The notes: generated by a model not told the origin, from the letters alone. Shown: positions 1 through 13,267, counted from the stretch's first letter. The stretch is DNA of 64,000 nt from Cinclus cinclus (GCF_963662255.1 NC_085050.1:17669662-17733661); one strand, 5' to 3'. Translations and numbers: made by a program.

Positions 1-2239
1 TCTGCAATTCTGAAGAGTATTTTAAGACAAATGCTGTCCTAATTTGCTGTAGGCACTGAAGACCAACATGCATTTCAGTGGAAAAAGTTATATGTTTTAA
101 TTGCTTTATGAAGACAAAGCATATGCCATGACACAGTTAAATGATTAACAGATCCCTACGAATGCCTTTGGCATAGAATATCTATACATTCATTAGCTGG
201 AACAATTCATCTTCTTGATAAAACTAAAATTAGTTATACAGCAGGTTTACTTTTTATGATTAATAAATGATAAAAATCTAAATTATCCATCTGAAATGAC
301 TGTTTTCTTAGCTATTAATCTCACATTTATCAGCTCCTATAATTCATGTTATTAGTTGAAAAATCTATTTCTGAAATATTTTTAATTTCCTACAAAAACC
401 AAAACATGGAATACAAAGTTTTACCTTTTTCATTATGTTATTTTGAAATTAATTCTACAGCAGGTATAAAAAGATGTACTATTTGATGACTTTATGATAA
501 AAAACAAAATAGAGATATATACAACTCCAGCTATACTGTGAATGTCAAAATAAAATTTTTAAAAATTGCTCAGTAATAAAGTAGCTCTAACAAAAGATGT
601 ATAGGCTCATTTGGATTTTCCAGCTCTCTATAGTTATTTTTGCCAAGAAGCAAAATCCATCTCATTTTCCAGAAAACCAGCTTAGGGCAAAGCAGAGCGG
701 ATAATATGGTAAAAGTTCAAAAGTACAGCACTGTCTATGTCCTGGAGACAGATTTGACACATCACAGGTTTAGCTAGAGGGAAGGGGTTGAGAACAGATA
801 CTTCTGTCAGCTATTTAAAATGTTGAAGACCTCCTGTCCTCCAATTAAAGTGATCAAGGGAGTCTGCAACAGCTTGTGTGGAACGACTGTGCAGCATTCC
901 TGTTCAAGACCAAGTCTAGTCATGTAATTTGTGGTGTCAAACAATGAGTGTTCCTAAATCCAGTAATATTAGAAGAGAGAATTCTTCTAAGAATCAGAAA
1001 GGCTAAGTTTACCATTTTCTACTATCTGGCAATAAGTGGGTGGGGAGAAAGAAGAATGAAATGGAGGTATCTGGAGTGCCCAGATATTTATGCCCTGGGT
1101 GATGGCTGAGTCCTGCCAGGGGCACTGCCCTCCCAGAGCCCCAGCCCTGGGGTGGCTGAGAGCTGGGAGTCAGCTGGGAGCAGCGTGCCAGGATCTGCTG
1201 GAAGGAGGACCAGATGCCAATGGTAACTTGCTGACCAACTGCCCTTCTTCCCAGCTCAGAGTGAGATTCAGGGCTTGTGAAAACCTCCGGCAAAACAAAA
1301 ATGATGAGCCAATAGCCACAGAAAGATGAGTGCTGAATTCTCTGCCACAATGTTGTGGGAGATAGGATCAAGAGAGATGTATGATTCATCAGTCACAAGT
1401 ATTTAGGGGGAAAAAAAACCACAGTATTTTTTTTTGTAAGAACATGCATGAATTCCAGAAGTTTCATGAACTCTGAACTGCACACTGGCCACACATCCCC
1501 ATCTGAAATACACTGGAACATATTTTAAAGACCAGTCACACAACCAAAAATGTTTTATTTTCCTTTGAAGATAATTTGTTCACCTCTTTCAGGCATGCTT
1601 GGAAGAAATTTTCTATGAAAGTAAAAGACTAAATTAGCAAAGAAATGTAAACAGGTTAAACTCTGCCTGGGATAACCTGGGAAGACAGAGATGAAATTTT
1701 CTTCTAAGGCGCCAACTATCTGCCTCCAGAGCTGGCATATAATTGCCCCAAGCCTGACACAAAGCAGACCAGCCACAGTGCAAAGCCTTCAGGGAACATG
1801 TAAACTGTGATAACAGCAGAGAAATGAGCACATGATGGCAACCATTACTTTCATATGAATTAAAAAAAAATCATAGAAATTAAATATGGTTTATATGTTA
1901 AAAGTTTATGTCTGAGAAATACTTCTTTGATACAGATGATTTCTAATAGATTTTAACAGAAGAATAAACAGAGAAGTTATTCATACAGGACAGTCAAAAA
2001 TGTTTCTTGATTGTCTCTGTCAGTTGTCAAATAAGCCCCTTGCCAGGAATAAAAAATTTTCGATCTGAGTAAGTGCAGAACAAAACCTCCAACACAGCAT
2101 GAGCCAGAAAGCCCCCAGGTTTCTATCAGCAAACCAGCACCTCATTGCTCTCTACAGCTTCCTGAAGATGGTAGGTGAAGAGAGCAGTGCTGATCTCTTC
2201 TCCCTGAGAAGCTGAGGGATTGGTTCAAAGTGCAGAACT
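1..2239. other. Non-coding stretch, nothing recognised
   Basis: AT-rich sequence with many in-frame stops on both strands. Opposed open frames of 126 codons (1009-1389, -) and 79 codons (1090-1329, +) overlap in a locally GC-richer patch and show no domain. They look like chance frames. No interspersed repeat was recognised here. Confidence 0.6.
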
Positions 2240-2478
2240 TGAGCAATTAGTTCAAAGTTGTGCCAGGGGACATTTTGACTGGAGATTAAGAAGCATGTCT
2301 TTACCAAGAGGGTGGTCGAACACTGAATAGTTTTCCTAGAGAGGTGGTTAATGCCCCAGGCCCATCAGGTTTGGGAGGCACTTGGACAATGGCCTTGGTA
2401 ACACACTTTGACTTTGGTCAGCCCTGAATCAAAATGCAGCTAGACTAGATGGACATTGTAGGCCCATTCCAACTGAGT
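2240..2478 (+). mobile_element. CR1 LINE fragment, 3' end
   Basis: Seen in the sequence: a 3'-UTR-like run with the order 'gccaggggaca', 'ccaagagggtggtcgaacac', 'agagaggtggtt', 'tcagccctgaa', 'tagactagatg' and 'cattccaactga', which then runs into an ATTCT tail. From knowledge of the family, this order and wording are typical of the 3' end of avian CR1 retrotransposons, which are usually cut off at the 5' end. Only the last ~240 bp is present and no reverse-transcriptase frame remains. Scattered substitutions and small gaps suggest an old insertion. The left edge is approximate and may lie near 2215. The subfamily was not determined. Confidence 0.85.
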
Positions 2479-2575
2479 ATTCTATTCTATTATATATTCT
2501 ATTCTCTATTCTATTCTATTCTATTCTATTCTATTCTATTCTATTCTATTCTATTCTATTCTATTCTATTCTAAT
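2479..2575 (+). repeat. (ATTCT)n pentanucleotide microsatellite
   Basis: About nineteen units of ATTCT/TTCTA, with one early interruption (around 2490-2505), follow the CR1 3' end directly. CR1 elements end in short repeats of the type ATTCTRTG, so the array was probably seeded by the element's own tail and then expanded by slippage. Confidence 0.95.
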
Positions 2576-2690
2576 TCCATTCCATTCCATTCCACTCCAT
2601 TCCATTCCATTCCACTCCACTCCACTCCATTCCATTCCATTCCATTCCATTCCATTCCATTCCATTCCATTCCATTCCATTCCATTCCAT
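2576..2690 (+). repeat. (ATTCC)n pentanucleotide microsatellite
   Basis: About twenty-three units of ATTCC (GGAAT on the other strand) continue from the ATTCT array in the same five-base period. ACTCC variant units cluster at about 2594-2630. A single T-to-C change per unit appears to have been spread through the downstream half of one array. Uninterrupted units at 2631-2690 suggest recent slippage. Confidence 0.95.
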
Positions 2691-4805
2691 TTGTATTTCT
2701 ATCAAGCCAGAAAGTTAATATAGGCTTTTCTTAGGCACATGTTTAAGTGGTTCGTTACACAGGGATGGATTTAATCCTACCTCCCAAGGCTTTGCAGGAA
2801 CAGAGCCACCCATGTACAGATTTTTCTGAAACAACACTGGTATTAAAAGATGAAAGTATAAAAGGTGGCTCTGGATGCTCATCCTAGCAGTGCAGGGAAA
2901 AAGACAAAGGCTGAATGATTCTAAGAACAAACCCAGTGAAAAAAGGTGGCAGTTTAATTAATGTTATTCTCAGACCCAGATGTCTGCCCACCAGCATACT
3001 TCACATTCATTCCTCAGGACAGTACAGCCTTTTATTAGAATGTTTAAAAGAAGCTAAGCAGTGTCCTGGCAAAGCCAAAAGATAGAGTTTGTATCATTTA
3101 CAGGAATACACACATGCAAATTTTTAATATGAATATGTCACAGAACAAGTAATCTTCAAATTAAATATTCTTTTTTACTATCAAATGTCTTTAATGTTAG
3201 AAAAACATAAAATCAGTTTATAAATAAAACTGCATAAACGCCTTGGTACCAGCAATAAATTGAGAATAATTGACCTTGTCCTATCAAAGGATGAGTGTAT
3301 CTTTAGATCTTAAGTGCTGTGAATGGTTATGAACAGGCTTAAAATACTGAGCAGTGGCAAGCTAAGCACAGCATGCATAGTGTATTTCACAGGGCATTAA
3401 ACAGCTGAGGTTGGCAGAACCTCTCCCTTGGTTTAGTCTCAAGGCATTTGATTTCTAAAACTACAGTCCATACAATATCACATGGCAGTCCTATCTCCCT
3501 TTACACTAATTAGGTATTTTATGATCAAAAAGACACGTCGTACAATCCTGGTGCATCTAAGTCTCTTTTCTTATGGCTACAAGCCTGATCCCAGCTTTTA
3601 GAAGGACTGACACTGTCTTACCTCAGGAAGAAATATTCCCCTTCTGCTCCAGTGGATGAGGAGCATCAAGGAGAGAATACTTCCTCCAGTGCGATAAAAA
3701 TAAGGCAAATCATTTTGTCCTCATGGTAGAGGGCCTAACCATCACATCCAAGAACCGATGGATCACTGCCAGCAGCCTGGAGTGAGATCAGCGTGTCCAC
3801 CCCTGCCGAAGGCCAGTGCCTCATGGCACACTAACGTGGCCTCTGGAAGAACTGAGGTTGCCCATGTAACATCACAGTCAGTCAAATACCAGCACCAGAG
3901 TCCAACAAACCCAAGACATAACTGCTGTGCCATTCATTAACAGCTCCTACCTCACACGTCAGACTCCTTTTCTCACAAATGCTCCTAGGTAACAGTTCCC
4001 TATGTCAGTATCACCCTTGAAAGTATGATGTATATGTATTACATATATGAGACCAAATAAAGCAACAGCCAAAACAGCAACTGTAGGCAGAACTGATGAA
4101 GAATTTCCAGTTTATATGCTTCAGCTCAGTTGCCAATCATGTTGTGAAGCCTCCACAATATCCTCTGTCATGGTAACCCATGTGGATGGAGGGGTTGGAA
4201 CTCCAACCAGCCCACCCACCCCTGGACCACAGAGCCCGCAGCCATGGACTTTAAATATCAAAATGGGCAATAAAATACACACGCTTAATCCAGCAGTAGA
4301 TCTTTTTACAATGATTGTCTTCAAAACTCAATGTTCAGTAGTACAATAAAAAATTAAGTTTCAGAAGTTATTGGTCTAAGATAACTGAATTGTCTCCATT
4401 TGTCATTTGTGCAAATCCAAAAGAACCCAAACCAACCAAAAATAAACCCAAACAAAACAAAACAACAACAAAAAAATCCCCAAACACATACACAAAAATT
4501 TCATTAACTTCAGCATTTGAAGGTATTCAGTGTTCACAACAAACACAGTACAATCGTGCTACTGGATATACTGCACCTGAATCTTGCCTTCTTTGAATAA
4601 CCAAGAAAGATTTTCCAGTAATTTCACATGCATTAGCATAGAGGAACACAGGGAAGACCTGCGAAACAATACAAGAAGTAGCAGAATATATTCCATGCTA
4701 GAATCACCAGGTGTTTAATAGCACTGCTTTGGCTACCACCAGCACAGAATAACAGTTCCACCAGCACTACTGCGATCGGTAAAAAAAAATTAAAAATTAA
4801 AAGAA
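2691..4805. other. Non-coding stretch; one A-rich simple region
   Basis: No gene or interspersed repeat was recognised. Positions 4428-4480 are an adenine-rich low-complexity patch (AAAC/AACA-type). The 100-codon frame at 4047-4349 (+) overlaps a 67-codon frame on the other strand and has no domain. Confidence 0.55.
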
Positions 4806-4827
4806 AAAAGAACCTGCAGGTTCTTTT
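4806..4827. repeat. Perfect 22-bp palindrome
   Basis: Every base from 4806 to 4827 pairs with its mirror position, centred on CCTGCAGG between 4816 and 4817. The outer arms are A-run and T-run, so part of the symmetry is low-complexity. It could form a short cruciform or bind a dimeric factor. The half-site AGAACC resembles a steroid-receptor half-site, but the spacing is one base too long for the usual 6-3-6 arrangement. Confidence 0.9.
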
Positions 4828-7800
4828 GCTTGTTTTTGTCATCAGAGAATGGCATTTATATCCTCATGAAACAATGAAGAAACAAGACCCAAAAATTTTG
4901 ATGGCTTAACATTTTGCATTGTTTTAGGTAGATCTGAGAGAGCAAATACTTATGAAACTATTGAATTTGGAACTGGAAATTTTAAAAGGTTTAAGAAAAG
5001 CTAATCTAGACAGAGCAGGAAGTAACATGCAAATTTTACATATTACTTCAGAGAGGGATTCCTAAATCAACCTTTCCAAAACATTCTCTCTTCAGCACTG
5101 CCATACCTAAAAGATGTGAACACACTACATGCACATGCCCATGCAGATGGACAGATGTACACCTGCACATATAACCCACATACATATACAGTGATTACCC
5201 AGTGTTCTTTTCCAATTAATATTAACTTTATGGGTCATACTGGAAAGGAGAAGAGAGGTTATTGTGTCTCTTGCACTTTATACCATGTGTTGCTATGTTC
5301 CCAGCCCTCTGAAAGCCTGATAAGCTCTCATTTCAGACAAATTGTTCCTGCTCTCCACAAATGTTTATGAGAACTAAAAATTAAATGAAAATGTCAAGAG
5401 ATGTCTGCTTTTATTATTCCATAGGAAATGATCATCAAACTGCTGAAGGCTCTGAAAAAATGCTTGTTTTCCATCAACTGAATGCCTATCTTGATGAAAG
5501 ATCCCAAATTATTCTGGAATTACTTAAATCTTTCTTGCTCTGTACCCCTCCCTATGCAATACAGAAAGTGTATTTTAGGCTACACAGTAACTCAGCACAT
5601 CAAGGACAAAGCTTAATGCAAGCTTGAGACAAAGGCCATACTCTGATTGAGCCATCAATTAAGAAGAAAATTGTGGCTTTCAAGATCTCACTATGTGAGC
5701 AGAGGGATTCATGGCTCTGACAAGTTGCTGGGATCGGTGCACTGTTGCTTTCTCAGGACATTTGGATTACTGTTTGCTCTCAGTTGCAGAAGAAAAATCC
5801 GCTTTTAAACCAACTAGAGTTATTCTGTCATCTCAGAGAGCACAACTTCCCCTGGATGGGTAAATGTGAAGGAAAATCCATTTGTTTCTATAAATATGCA
5901 GGACTTTTTTCTTTAAATATTGACATCCAGACCCTTATAGATTTCTTAACCTTTAGTCTATCAGCACAGTTGCGGTCACCCAAATATGTGCCTGGTCTGT
6001 GGTAAAACTGTGCTAGCTTTGTGACAGCTATAGATCTGTCAGATCTCAGAAGCTGTTCCCAAGGAAACATCAGGAAAAGGGGTTATAGGAGGTTTTGAAA
6101 ACCTGTTCTGAAGGTCTGCTAAGAGGAGCAAGAAAGCCCACCTTTCTCCATGAAAATATCAAAAAGAAATATAGACCACTACAGCAAAGTCTGAGATGAT
6201 AAGAACAACACAAGACAAAAATTTGAAGTTCAGTGATAAAAACAGAATTATCATTTTAGCACAATTTTTTTCTCTTTTTTAACTTAAGAGAACTCCTTTT
6301 GGAGAGATAATGTGATATATATCTAGACTGTATATCCCCTTGAAAGAAAAACTGTAAGCTTCTCCCTTCTTTTACTAGTAGCTGATGTTTATTCATGTGC
6401 ATGGAGCTACTGCACAGGCCTCTCACAGCACGAAGAGTGTGCTAGCTGAAAGGTATGATAGATGACGACTATCACCAGAATTTTTAAAGCAGGATGCTCA
6501 AGCTTGGCTGCTTAACCTATATTTAGCCTGCTAAATAAGCGGCCTGATTTTTCAAAGTGCAAAGTGAGAATTGCCATGTCTCTCACTTCAAGAGGGAGAC
6601 TGGCACACTTGCCATGTGACACCACAGTCTGCCTGTGACCCCATGACCAGCCACAGGTACCCACCACCACACACTCTGAGGCACAGGTCTCACATGTTAA
6701 AGCCCAAGAAAACTGAAATGTCTGTTGGCTTCCCAGGATACTCAGCACTTCAGAAAACCAGGACACTTATTTAGGAGACTAAATATGGATATAAGACCCT
6801 AGTGCTAAAAAAAATTGGCCCATTTAAGAAGAAAGGATGTACGCCATCACCTTGGAGCTCCCCAGCAGACAGGACTTAAGAGAAGCTCGGGCTCTGCAGC
6901 ACTCACTCTAAAATCAGCTCCTTTCAAGACTGATGCTCTGCCCTACCCTGAGACTTCTGAAGACCTTACAGCATGAAGAAATATGGGATGAGTTACAATC
7001 AGAGTGAGAACTGGATAACCCCTTCCCAGGGGCCTCTCTGAACATCTCGCTCAGATATCACGAAGTTGCAGTCGCTGGGCAAAACATCTACCACAACTAC
7101 CATCCCTGTGCTCCTGCTGAAGGGAATCTGATCAAGTCAGCATTTCTGCCTGGGAAGGAGAGGGACATTTGAGCACCCATGCAGAGGTAGCAGGGTACAT
7201 TGTCTCCTAAGAGACTAGGTTCCACCTCTGTCCATCTCACAGCTGTAGGTATGGCACCTGCAGCACATGTGACTCCTTCCCTCACTGTGCTACCACCACT
7301 ACTGTGTAATGGTGTGACACTCCCTGACCCAAAAAGGAAGCAGAACCACCTGGACATTAATTCTTGCCATGGCATGCTTGGTTTGCAGCCAGGGACTAGA
7401 GGAAAATTACTTCCATGTCTTCCCAACTCACTCTTCACTGATCTTACCCAGCAGAAACAGCACAAACCAGGGAAGCAGGACATAAGCCAACTGCAGGTAC
7501 CTCCAACATGCCTGATCTCTTCCTGCTTTTCCCACATCACCTCCAGGTCTTCCATTCCCTCACTCACTTGTGGAGCGCAATCCTTTGGGGCAGTGGCGGT
7601 CTCCCATGCCGTGCCACACTGTGACCATCTCCTCTCCTTTGCCTCCCCACACCTGCTTTCACAGACTTGTAGAGAAAAGGGATCATTTGGCTTTGATATT
7701 CACAACATCCTGATTTTATACTTCATTTCGCCAGCGATGCAGAGAGGTAATCAGAAAGGCACCATGACACAAGCAGTACTGCATAGAGTATCATCTCTGA

Positions 7801-8090
7801 AAAGACATTTGTATTTCCTTTTCTAGAACAAAGTTATAGGAAGGGGACCGAACTAAACCAGCTTTTCTTCTGTGGTAAGGGAGCACACTTTGTAGCATTT
7901 AGACTGCTGCAGTAACTCTTACCAAGCTGAGACTCTTGCACAGCTTCATCTAATATGAAAACTCAAGTCACCACTTTTTCTGAATTTATTATGATGGCAT
8001 AACCAAAATATAGTAATAAGTAACAACAACAACAAAAATAATCTTTTAAAACTCCTTGTAAGAAGCAGAAAGGGAAAAAAATGAAATCAT
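4828..8090. other. Non-coding stretch with the longest chance open frame
   Basis: No repeat family was recognised with confidence. The patch at 7100-7830 is locally richer in G+C and holds a 208-codon frame (7200-7826, +) across a 156-codon frame (7097-7567, -). Neither has a signal peptide, a domain or biased codon use that I can see. A faint MIR-like resemblance at 7700-7770 is too weak to call. Confidence 0.5.
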
Positions 8091-8660
8091 TTGGTTGTAC
8101 AATTCTTGACTATTGTTGACTGACTAATTAAAATGCATCAGAGCATTTAAAAAGTGCACAGATGATGCTTAGGATGTAATGTAAAGAGCAATCACAACCA
8201 CTCAGTGGGGCTTAGCAGGTCGGAAGCAGTGTCTAATTCTGCAAACTCCAGAAGGGTACTGCATATTGGAAACCCTACAGCTCTGCACACTTTAATGAAA
8301 AATGCCTGCTTTTGGATTGAATTGCATACACATTTATTATGAGTCCAGCATGACAAAGAAAACAAGTATTGTGCATTTAAAGATGTTGCCTCATTAAAAG
8401 AAGCTGAAAGAAATCCATTACAGTTTCTATGACAGAATTAAGTAGCAGCGTGACAGGTGGTCTGTTATTATTTTTAAAAGGACTAAACTTGCATATATAC
8501 AGACACAAGGCACATATTTCCTTTGATATTATAGTAGGCACCTGCAACTTGTTATTGCAAGGATCTTTATTAGGCAAGTGTGCATTTAGTAATGTCTGCA
8601 GATTTATAAAACTGTTTACTTGCCCTACAATTTGGAATACATAGCTTTGGAATCTTACAA
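8091..8660. promoter_or_regulatory. Conserved non-coding element candidate A
   Basis: Repeat-free, AT-rich sequence with homeodomain-type core motifs (TAATTA-like, TTTAAAAG, ATTTATAAAA) and no open frame beyond 71 codons. Its texture resembles the deeply conserved enhancers found in vertebrate gene deserts. That resemblance is an impression only, since no alignment was possible. It could equally be neutral unique sequence. Confidence 0.3.
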
Positions 8661-8869
8661 CTATTCTTTCTAAGAAAATAAGAAGATAATGATAACTGCT
8701 TTCATAGGAATATGCTTTCAGGCATTGTTACAAACAAACATACACATTTCACCTATGCTTAGGTAAAAAAGTTCAGAGATTTTTAGTACTGAGATTTAAT
8801 CCGCTTGCAATCATACATCTTTTTATCACTAACCTGCCAGCTAGCTTCCCATCGCAGCCCTTTTATCCA

Positions 8870-9510
8870 GTTTTCTTCTAAGTCCTTATTCTCTCTCGTG
8901 GATGTTTCATCCATAGCTGATGGAGCTTGCACAAACTCGATTGGCCACTGGCTGTTACACTCTCTTTGTAAGCCTTTACCGAGGCAGCAGCAAGTGCAGT
9001 TCAGTGACAGACTGTCATGAAGAAAATGTCACACCACGGGTGGGGGGAAGACAAGGGGGGAGAGGGAATGGGAGGGGAGTGAAAGGGTCAACACGAAGGA
9101 TCCACACGTGAAAAGATCTGGGGGAGTGTGACCGCAGTCTGACACGTTCCCGCTGGTCCTGCAAATGCATCGCTGCAGCCAGGGAGTTTGCAGGCTAATG
9201 ACAGAGGGCTCTGACATTGTGGAACAGCCCTAATTAGATGTAAAGTATAGTAGCACTGCAAATACTATCCAAAGCCTTTCCCAAAAGTGTCTTTCTCACA
9301 TATTGCAATAATTGCCTCATTTGGCGTCACTATAATTAAGACTGCATTGGGGGTGTGGATTCAAGCAAAGAAAACAATAGCTGCTGGGTCTGTTTAAAAG
9401 AAAATATTTCCGCGTGTCTGTTTGAAAAGTGCTTCCTGAACTGCTCTGCAGCCAATAAACATGAATAATAATACAGGCCATTTTGATAGAAATGGGCTCA
9501 TTACCATACT
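8870..9510. promoter_or_regulatory. Conserved non-coding element candidate B
   Basis: This block keeps many CpGs (for example in ctctcgtgg, actcgattgg, caccacgggt, cacacgtgaa, gaccgcag, cacgttcccgctgg, ttccgcgtgtc), unlike most of the CpG-poor window. It carries a CACGTG E-box at about 9106, TAATTA near 9231 and 9331, and forkhead/HOX-like AATAAACATG near 9456. No transposon was recognised. CpG retention plus clustered factor sites suggests an unmethylated regulatory element. It contains the G-rich tract listed separately. Confidence 0.35.
9039..9088 (+). other. G-quadruplex-type purine tract
   Basis: Seven runs of three to six guanines lie within 50 bases, with loops of 1, 7, 3, 3, 1 and 7 bases, on an almost pure purine strand. 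This satisfies the usual G3+N1-7 rule several times over. It lies inside candidate element B, between an E-box and CpG-containing sequence, a setting in which quadruplexes often mark open regulatory DNA. Confidence 0.8.
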
Positions 9511-12500
9511 GGCTGCTGAGCTCTTTCAGAGCGCAGGTTCAGCAATGCAGAAATGGGTTCAGCAGGACACAAGTATTTCAACCCCAAACCAGAAAAAATT
9601 AGTCCCAATGGAAGCTATTTTTAAAAATCTGCTCGGACTTGCTCTCTGTGCATCACACTGAGAGATGCCTGCCACATACCCTGAACATGGCCAGGCTCTC
9701 CTTATGATGCTCTTTATCACTCCTTCACCAAGCACCATCATCTTTCATCAAGAGACAGCTTAGTCTCCCCATCAACTCCTTAAAACATCCTCTAGGTTTT
9801 TTTTTTACCAAACTAGAAAAAAAGAAACAAAAACCCAAAACAAAACAAAATAAAAACCCCCAGAGTTTTTCTTCCTACTCCATTACAGCATTTATTACAG
9901 ATTAGCTGAGAACATTGGGCTCACTGCACATGGAAATCAAGGTTTCAGTCAGTGACAAGGAACAAACTTTTGTTTGGAAGTACTGCTTCAGTACAAAATC
10001 AAATATTAATTTTTAATTATGCTTTTAGCTGAAACAACTCTTTCTTGTAGAAAAAATACACTGTGATAACTTTAAAATTCCTAAAGTTTATGACTGTTAG
10101 GATGAGGTTTTCTTTTTAAAGTGTTTGCTATCTGTCATTCACACTGCTTATTTACCAAGCATATGAAAAGAAATGGATTAATCTTTAGTTTCCTATTTTC
10201 TTCTGGGGATTTTCATTTGTGGATCCCAGCCATCTTCGCACAAAACCCCTCCCTTTACACATTTCTTCTGGGCTGCTGGAAAACATGTCCATTTTTCTCA
10301 GGCTTCACATAAAACAATTGTTAAAAATTTGGGGTCTTCCACAGCTTGACAATGTCTTTGCCATAAAACTAAATGTGCCAAGCAGTACTTAGCGTATGTT
10401 GCTCCACACTGTGGCAAGGTCGTGAGCCTTCTTCCTGCAGCTCTGAATTTCTCCTCTGTTGTTTTCTTTTTCCTCTCCTTTCGCCTGTTAGTTTAGCAAT
10501 CAGAGAAGCTTGGGCAGTGTGGGTTTTTGCTGCATTCAGTGACTTTTGGAATTGTGTTACATACCAGAAGTGTGTGTGGACACCAGCTCCTCTTACATGT
10601 ACAGGTATTTTATTTTAATACCCAGCAGCACAAGGTAAAGCAATACAAACACCAGAAGGAGCCAGATGCTTGCACAGACACAGAGGGAGCATCAGGCTGG
10701 CAACAAAAGAGATGCAAAGGGAATTTTCATTCATACATTATTAGAAATCTGCTGTCTGGGTGAAAAAACATTAATTTAACCTAATAAAACAGAGACACCA
10801 GGCAAAGATAACCCAAAGCCACTGACCTGGCCCTGGTGAAACCCTATGTGTAACACCACCCACCCACTGTTCAGCAGCAAATGAGTGCTTGATCCACATT
10901 AGCAGGGTGACAAAGGGCCCACAGTACTGCCAATGCCAAAACCTTCCTCCCAGATGATAACAAAATATAACAACACAGATAACAAATCCTTGAGATTTTT
11001 AAGAGTGCTGACATTTGTGAAAGGCAGCATCTAGGCAACAGCTGGTCTGATTTTGGAGGGGTACAATAAAAAAGTTAAAAACAAAGCAGGAGGAATTCTT
11101 GTCTTACTCTGCATATGGCACAGACAGATGCAAACCAACATACCGACGTACTCTTACCGGGCCAGAAGCACAATTCTAAATCTAAGATGGATAGCACACA
11201 GAAAGGGCTTGGCAATAACTGTAAATATTAGCAGTGCTACCAATCTAAGGTCTTCTGGATTACAATGAATTATTTCATGATTTTCTCTTGTCTTTTTTTA
11301 CCACCGTGCAATAGCCAAAATTGCACATGAGCTGCAAGAATATGAAGACGTTTATTGACGGAAATCAAACTACCTTTTTACCCACAGTGTCTTTCATATG
11401 TTAGAGCCTGAAGCAAAGAAAAGATAATAAAAACAATATATAGATGAGAACTTCAATTTTCCCCTATGTATGAATCTGTCAGTTATTTGCTAGGAATCAA
11501 ATCTAACTCCACACAGTTAAAGAAGCTCTATACATCATTCTCCATAATCCAGTACTCAGCTCAAATGTACCTTGCTTGAAGTTAATACAACATACTTGAT
11601 TTTACACTAAACAAAACATCTCTGGATATTACAGCTTTGAGTCTAAAAGGTTTCTGCTGCAATTCTATCTCCAAGAGCAAGAAACAGGGTGAGAACGGAT
11701 TTATCAGTACAAGGTAACAGGGATGCTTCGGAAATCCATCCTGAGGATTGGGTTTGACTCTTAACAACAGGCTATGGTTTTTTTTTCAGATATCCCAAAT
11801 TTATCACCGTGATACCACTATATAGCTGGCAGCAGCACGAAGAAACAAACGAAAGAAAAACACAAAGGTGTTTTTGAATACTGAACTGCTACCCAAGCAT
11901 ACCCCGTTTTTTCAAAACATTTGAACTGTGAAATGGGTGCTGCTTCTGGGCAAGGACTGGCTTCTCACACTCATGCAGCCCTTCCCTGCCTAGCCAGCAG
12001 AGCACAGAAGCACAACCTACAACCTATGCTGGATATAGTCAGGAGGATATATCACCACATCAAGGCTGCCTGGAGATCTCCAATGACATAATCAGGAATG
12101 ACAATGAAGCAGGAAATTATTTGGGTGCCTCCTGATGACATCAGTGCTAAAAAGGGTCTTTAGTGGAGAACTGAACTCCACTCCTTAACAGGAGATGCAG
12201 CATTGTGCTGGATACCAGTAGACTAACTGATACGGTTATTGGAGGGATGCAAGTACAAACATAAGTGATTCTTGCCATCTCCTTCAAAAGCTATGGTGAG
12301 GTCATACCAGACACAGAATGAGTTCACAGCATTTCAACATATATATTTCTAAGTCTTATGTTCGCCTTGCAGTCCTAGATATGCCCACCTTTCATTTCCT
12401 TCTCCCTAACCAAACATTGTACTCTGATCGGTGTTACCAGTTCCACATGAATTAAACCCTTAAGTCTGTTCATGGTATTCATTAAGTTCCTCCTACAGTT

Positions 12501-13267
12501 CTGTTTTCCTGCCGTGTGTACCCATTTCAGCCTCGCAATAACCCTCTTTTCTGAGTTTTCTTATCAGAGGATGATGGAGTGAACTAGTGAACTTATTAAG
12601 GGAACCCTGGGATCCCTCAGTGCAAAACCTCTTTAGGCTTTTCTGCCTCTTGGATCACAAGTTTTCAGCACAGAGCATGTTGTCAGTGCCAGACTCATGG
12701 TTGGCCCCTTAACTCAAGAAGGAATGAGATTTAAAGAGAAAGACCCCACTAGCACTTTCTATGAAACTGAAGAGGAAGAGTAAATGTCTTCAAGTGTAAC
12801 TCAGATCAAGGAGCACTGTGTGGTATTATATGAAAGAGAAAAATCCTGAAGTACATCTTAACTTTTAACTGTACAGTGTTGTTTGAGAGTAAAATGTAAG
12901 TTGTCCCTGAACTAAATCCAAGCCACAGCTACATAATTTCCTACACAGCCTATATTAAAGCTACTCACAACCAGGCTACCTTTAAGGTGTCTGCGTAACA
13001 GTCTACAGACAGCAAGGAGCATTCCGCAGGGAACTGCTGTCAAACTTGCAGTACTCAGCTTATGTCCCAAACACAGCAAGGACAGTTTCTGATGATGACA
13101 CTCATCTCAACTCCATTGTGGAACATAAATGCCACCAGTCCATACCTGATTAAGGTCCCTTTACCAAAGGTAAGAGAAGAAAGGCACCTATGGAGAGCAG
13201 ATCACCCGACTTTAGCTCAGGCTGGCACAAAGCACAGCTCCCCACCTCCACCACGGACATGCCTTTG
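9511..13267. other. Non-coding stretch, little recognised
   Basis: Ordinary AT-rich unique sequence. Positions 9787-9860 are a T-run followed by an adenine-rich low-complexity patch. No frame exceeds 81 codons and none shows a domain. No transposon was recognised. Confidence 0.55.

Noticed and set aside
4808..4825. Glucocorticoid-receptor palindromic site
   Set aside because: Half-sites are spaced by four bases instead of three, and the second position differs from the usual AGAACA.
7690..7775. MIR-like fragment
   Set aside because: Only a few short words agree (gcagagaggtaa, ggcaccatgacac). The match is too weak to separate from chance.
7097..7826. 208-codon frame on + and 156-codon frame on - as possible genes
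   Set aside because: They overlap on opposite strands in a locally GC-richer patch, show no domain, signal peptide or sensible composition, and have no promoter or splice context. Frames of this size are expected by chance in 64 kb.
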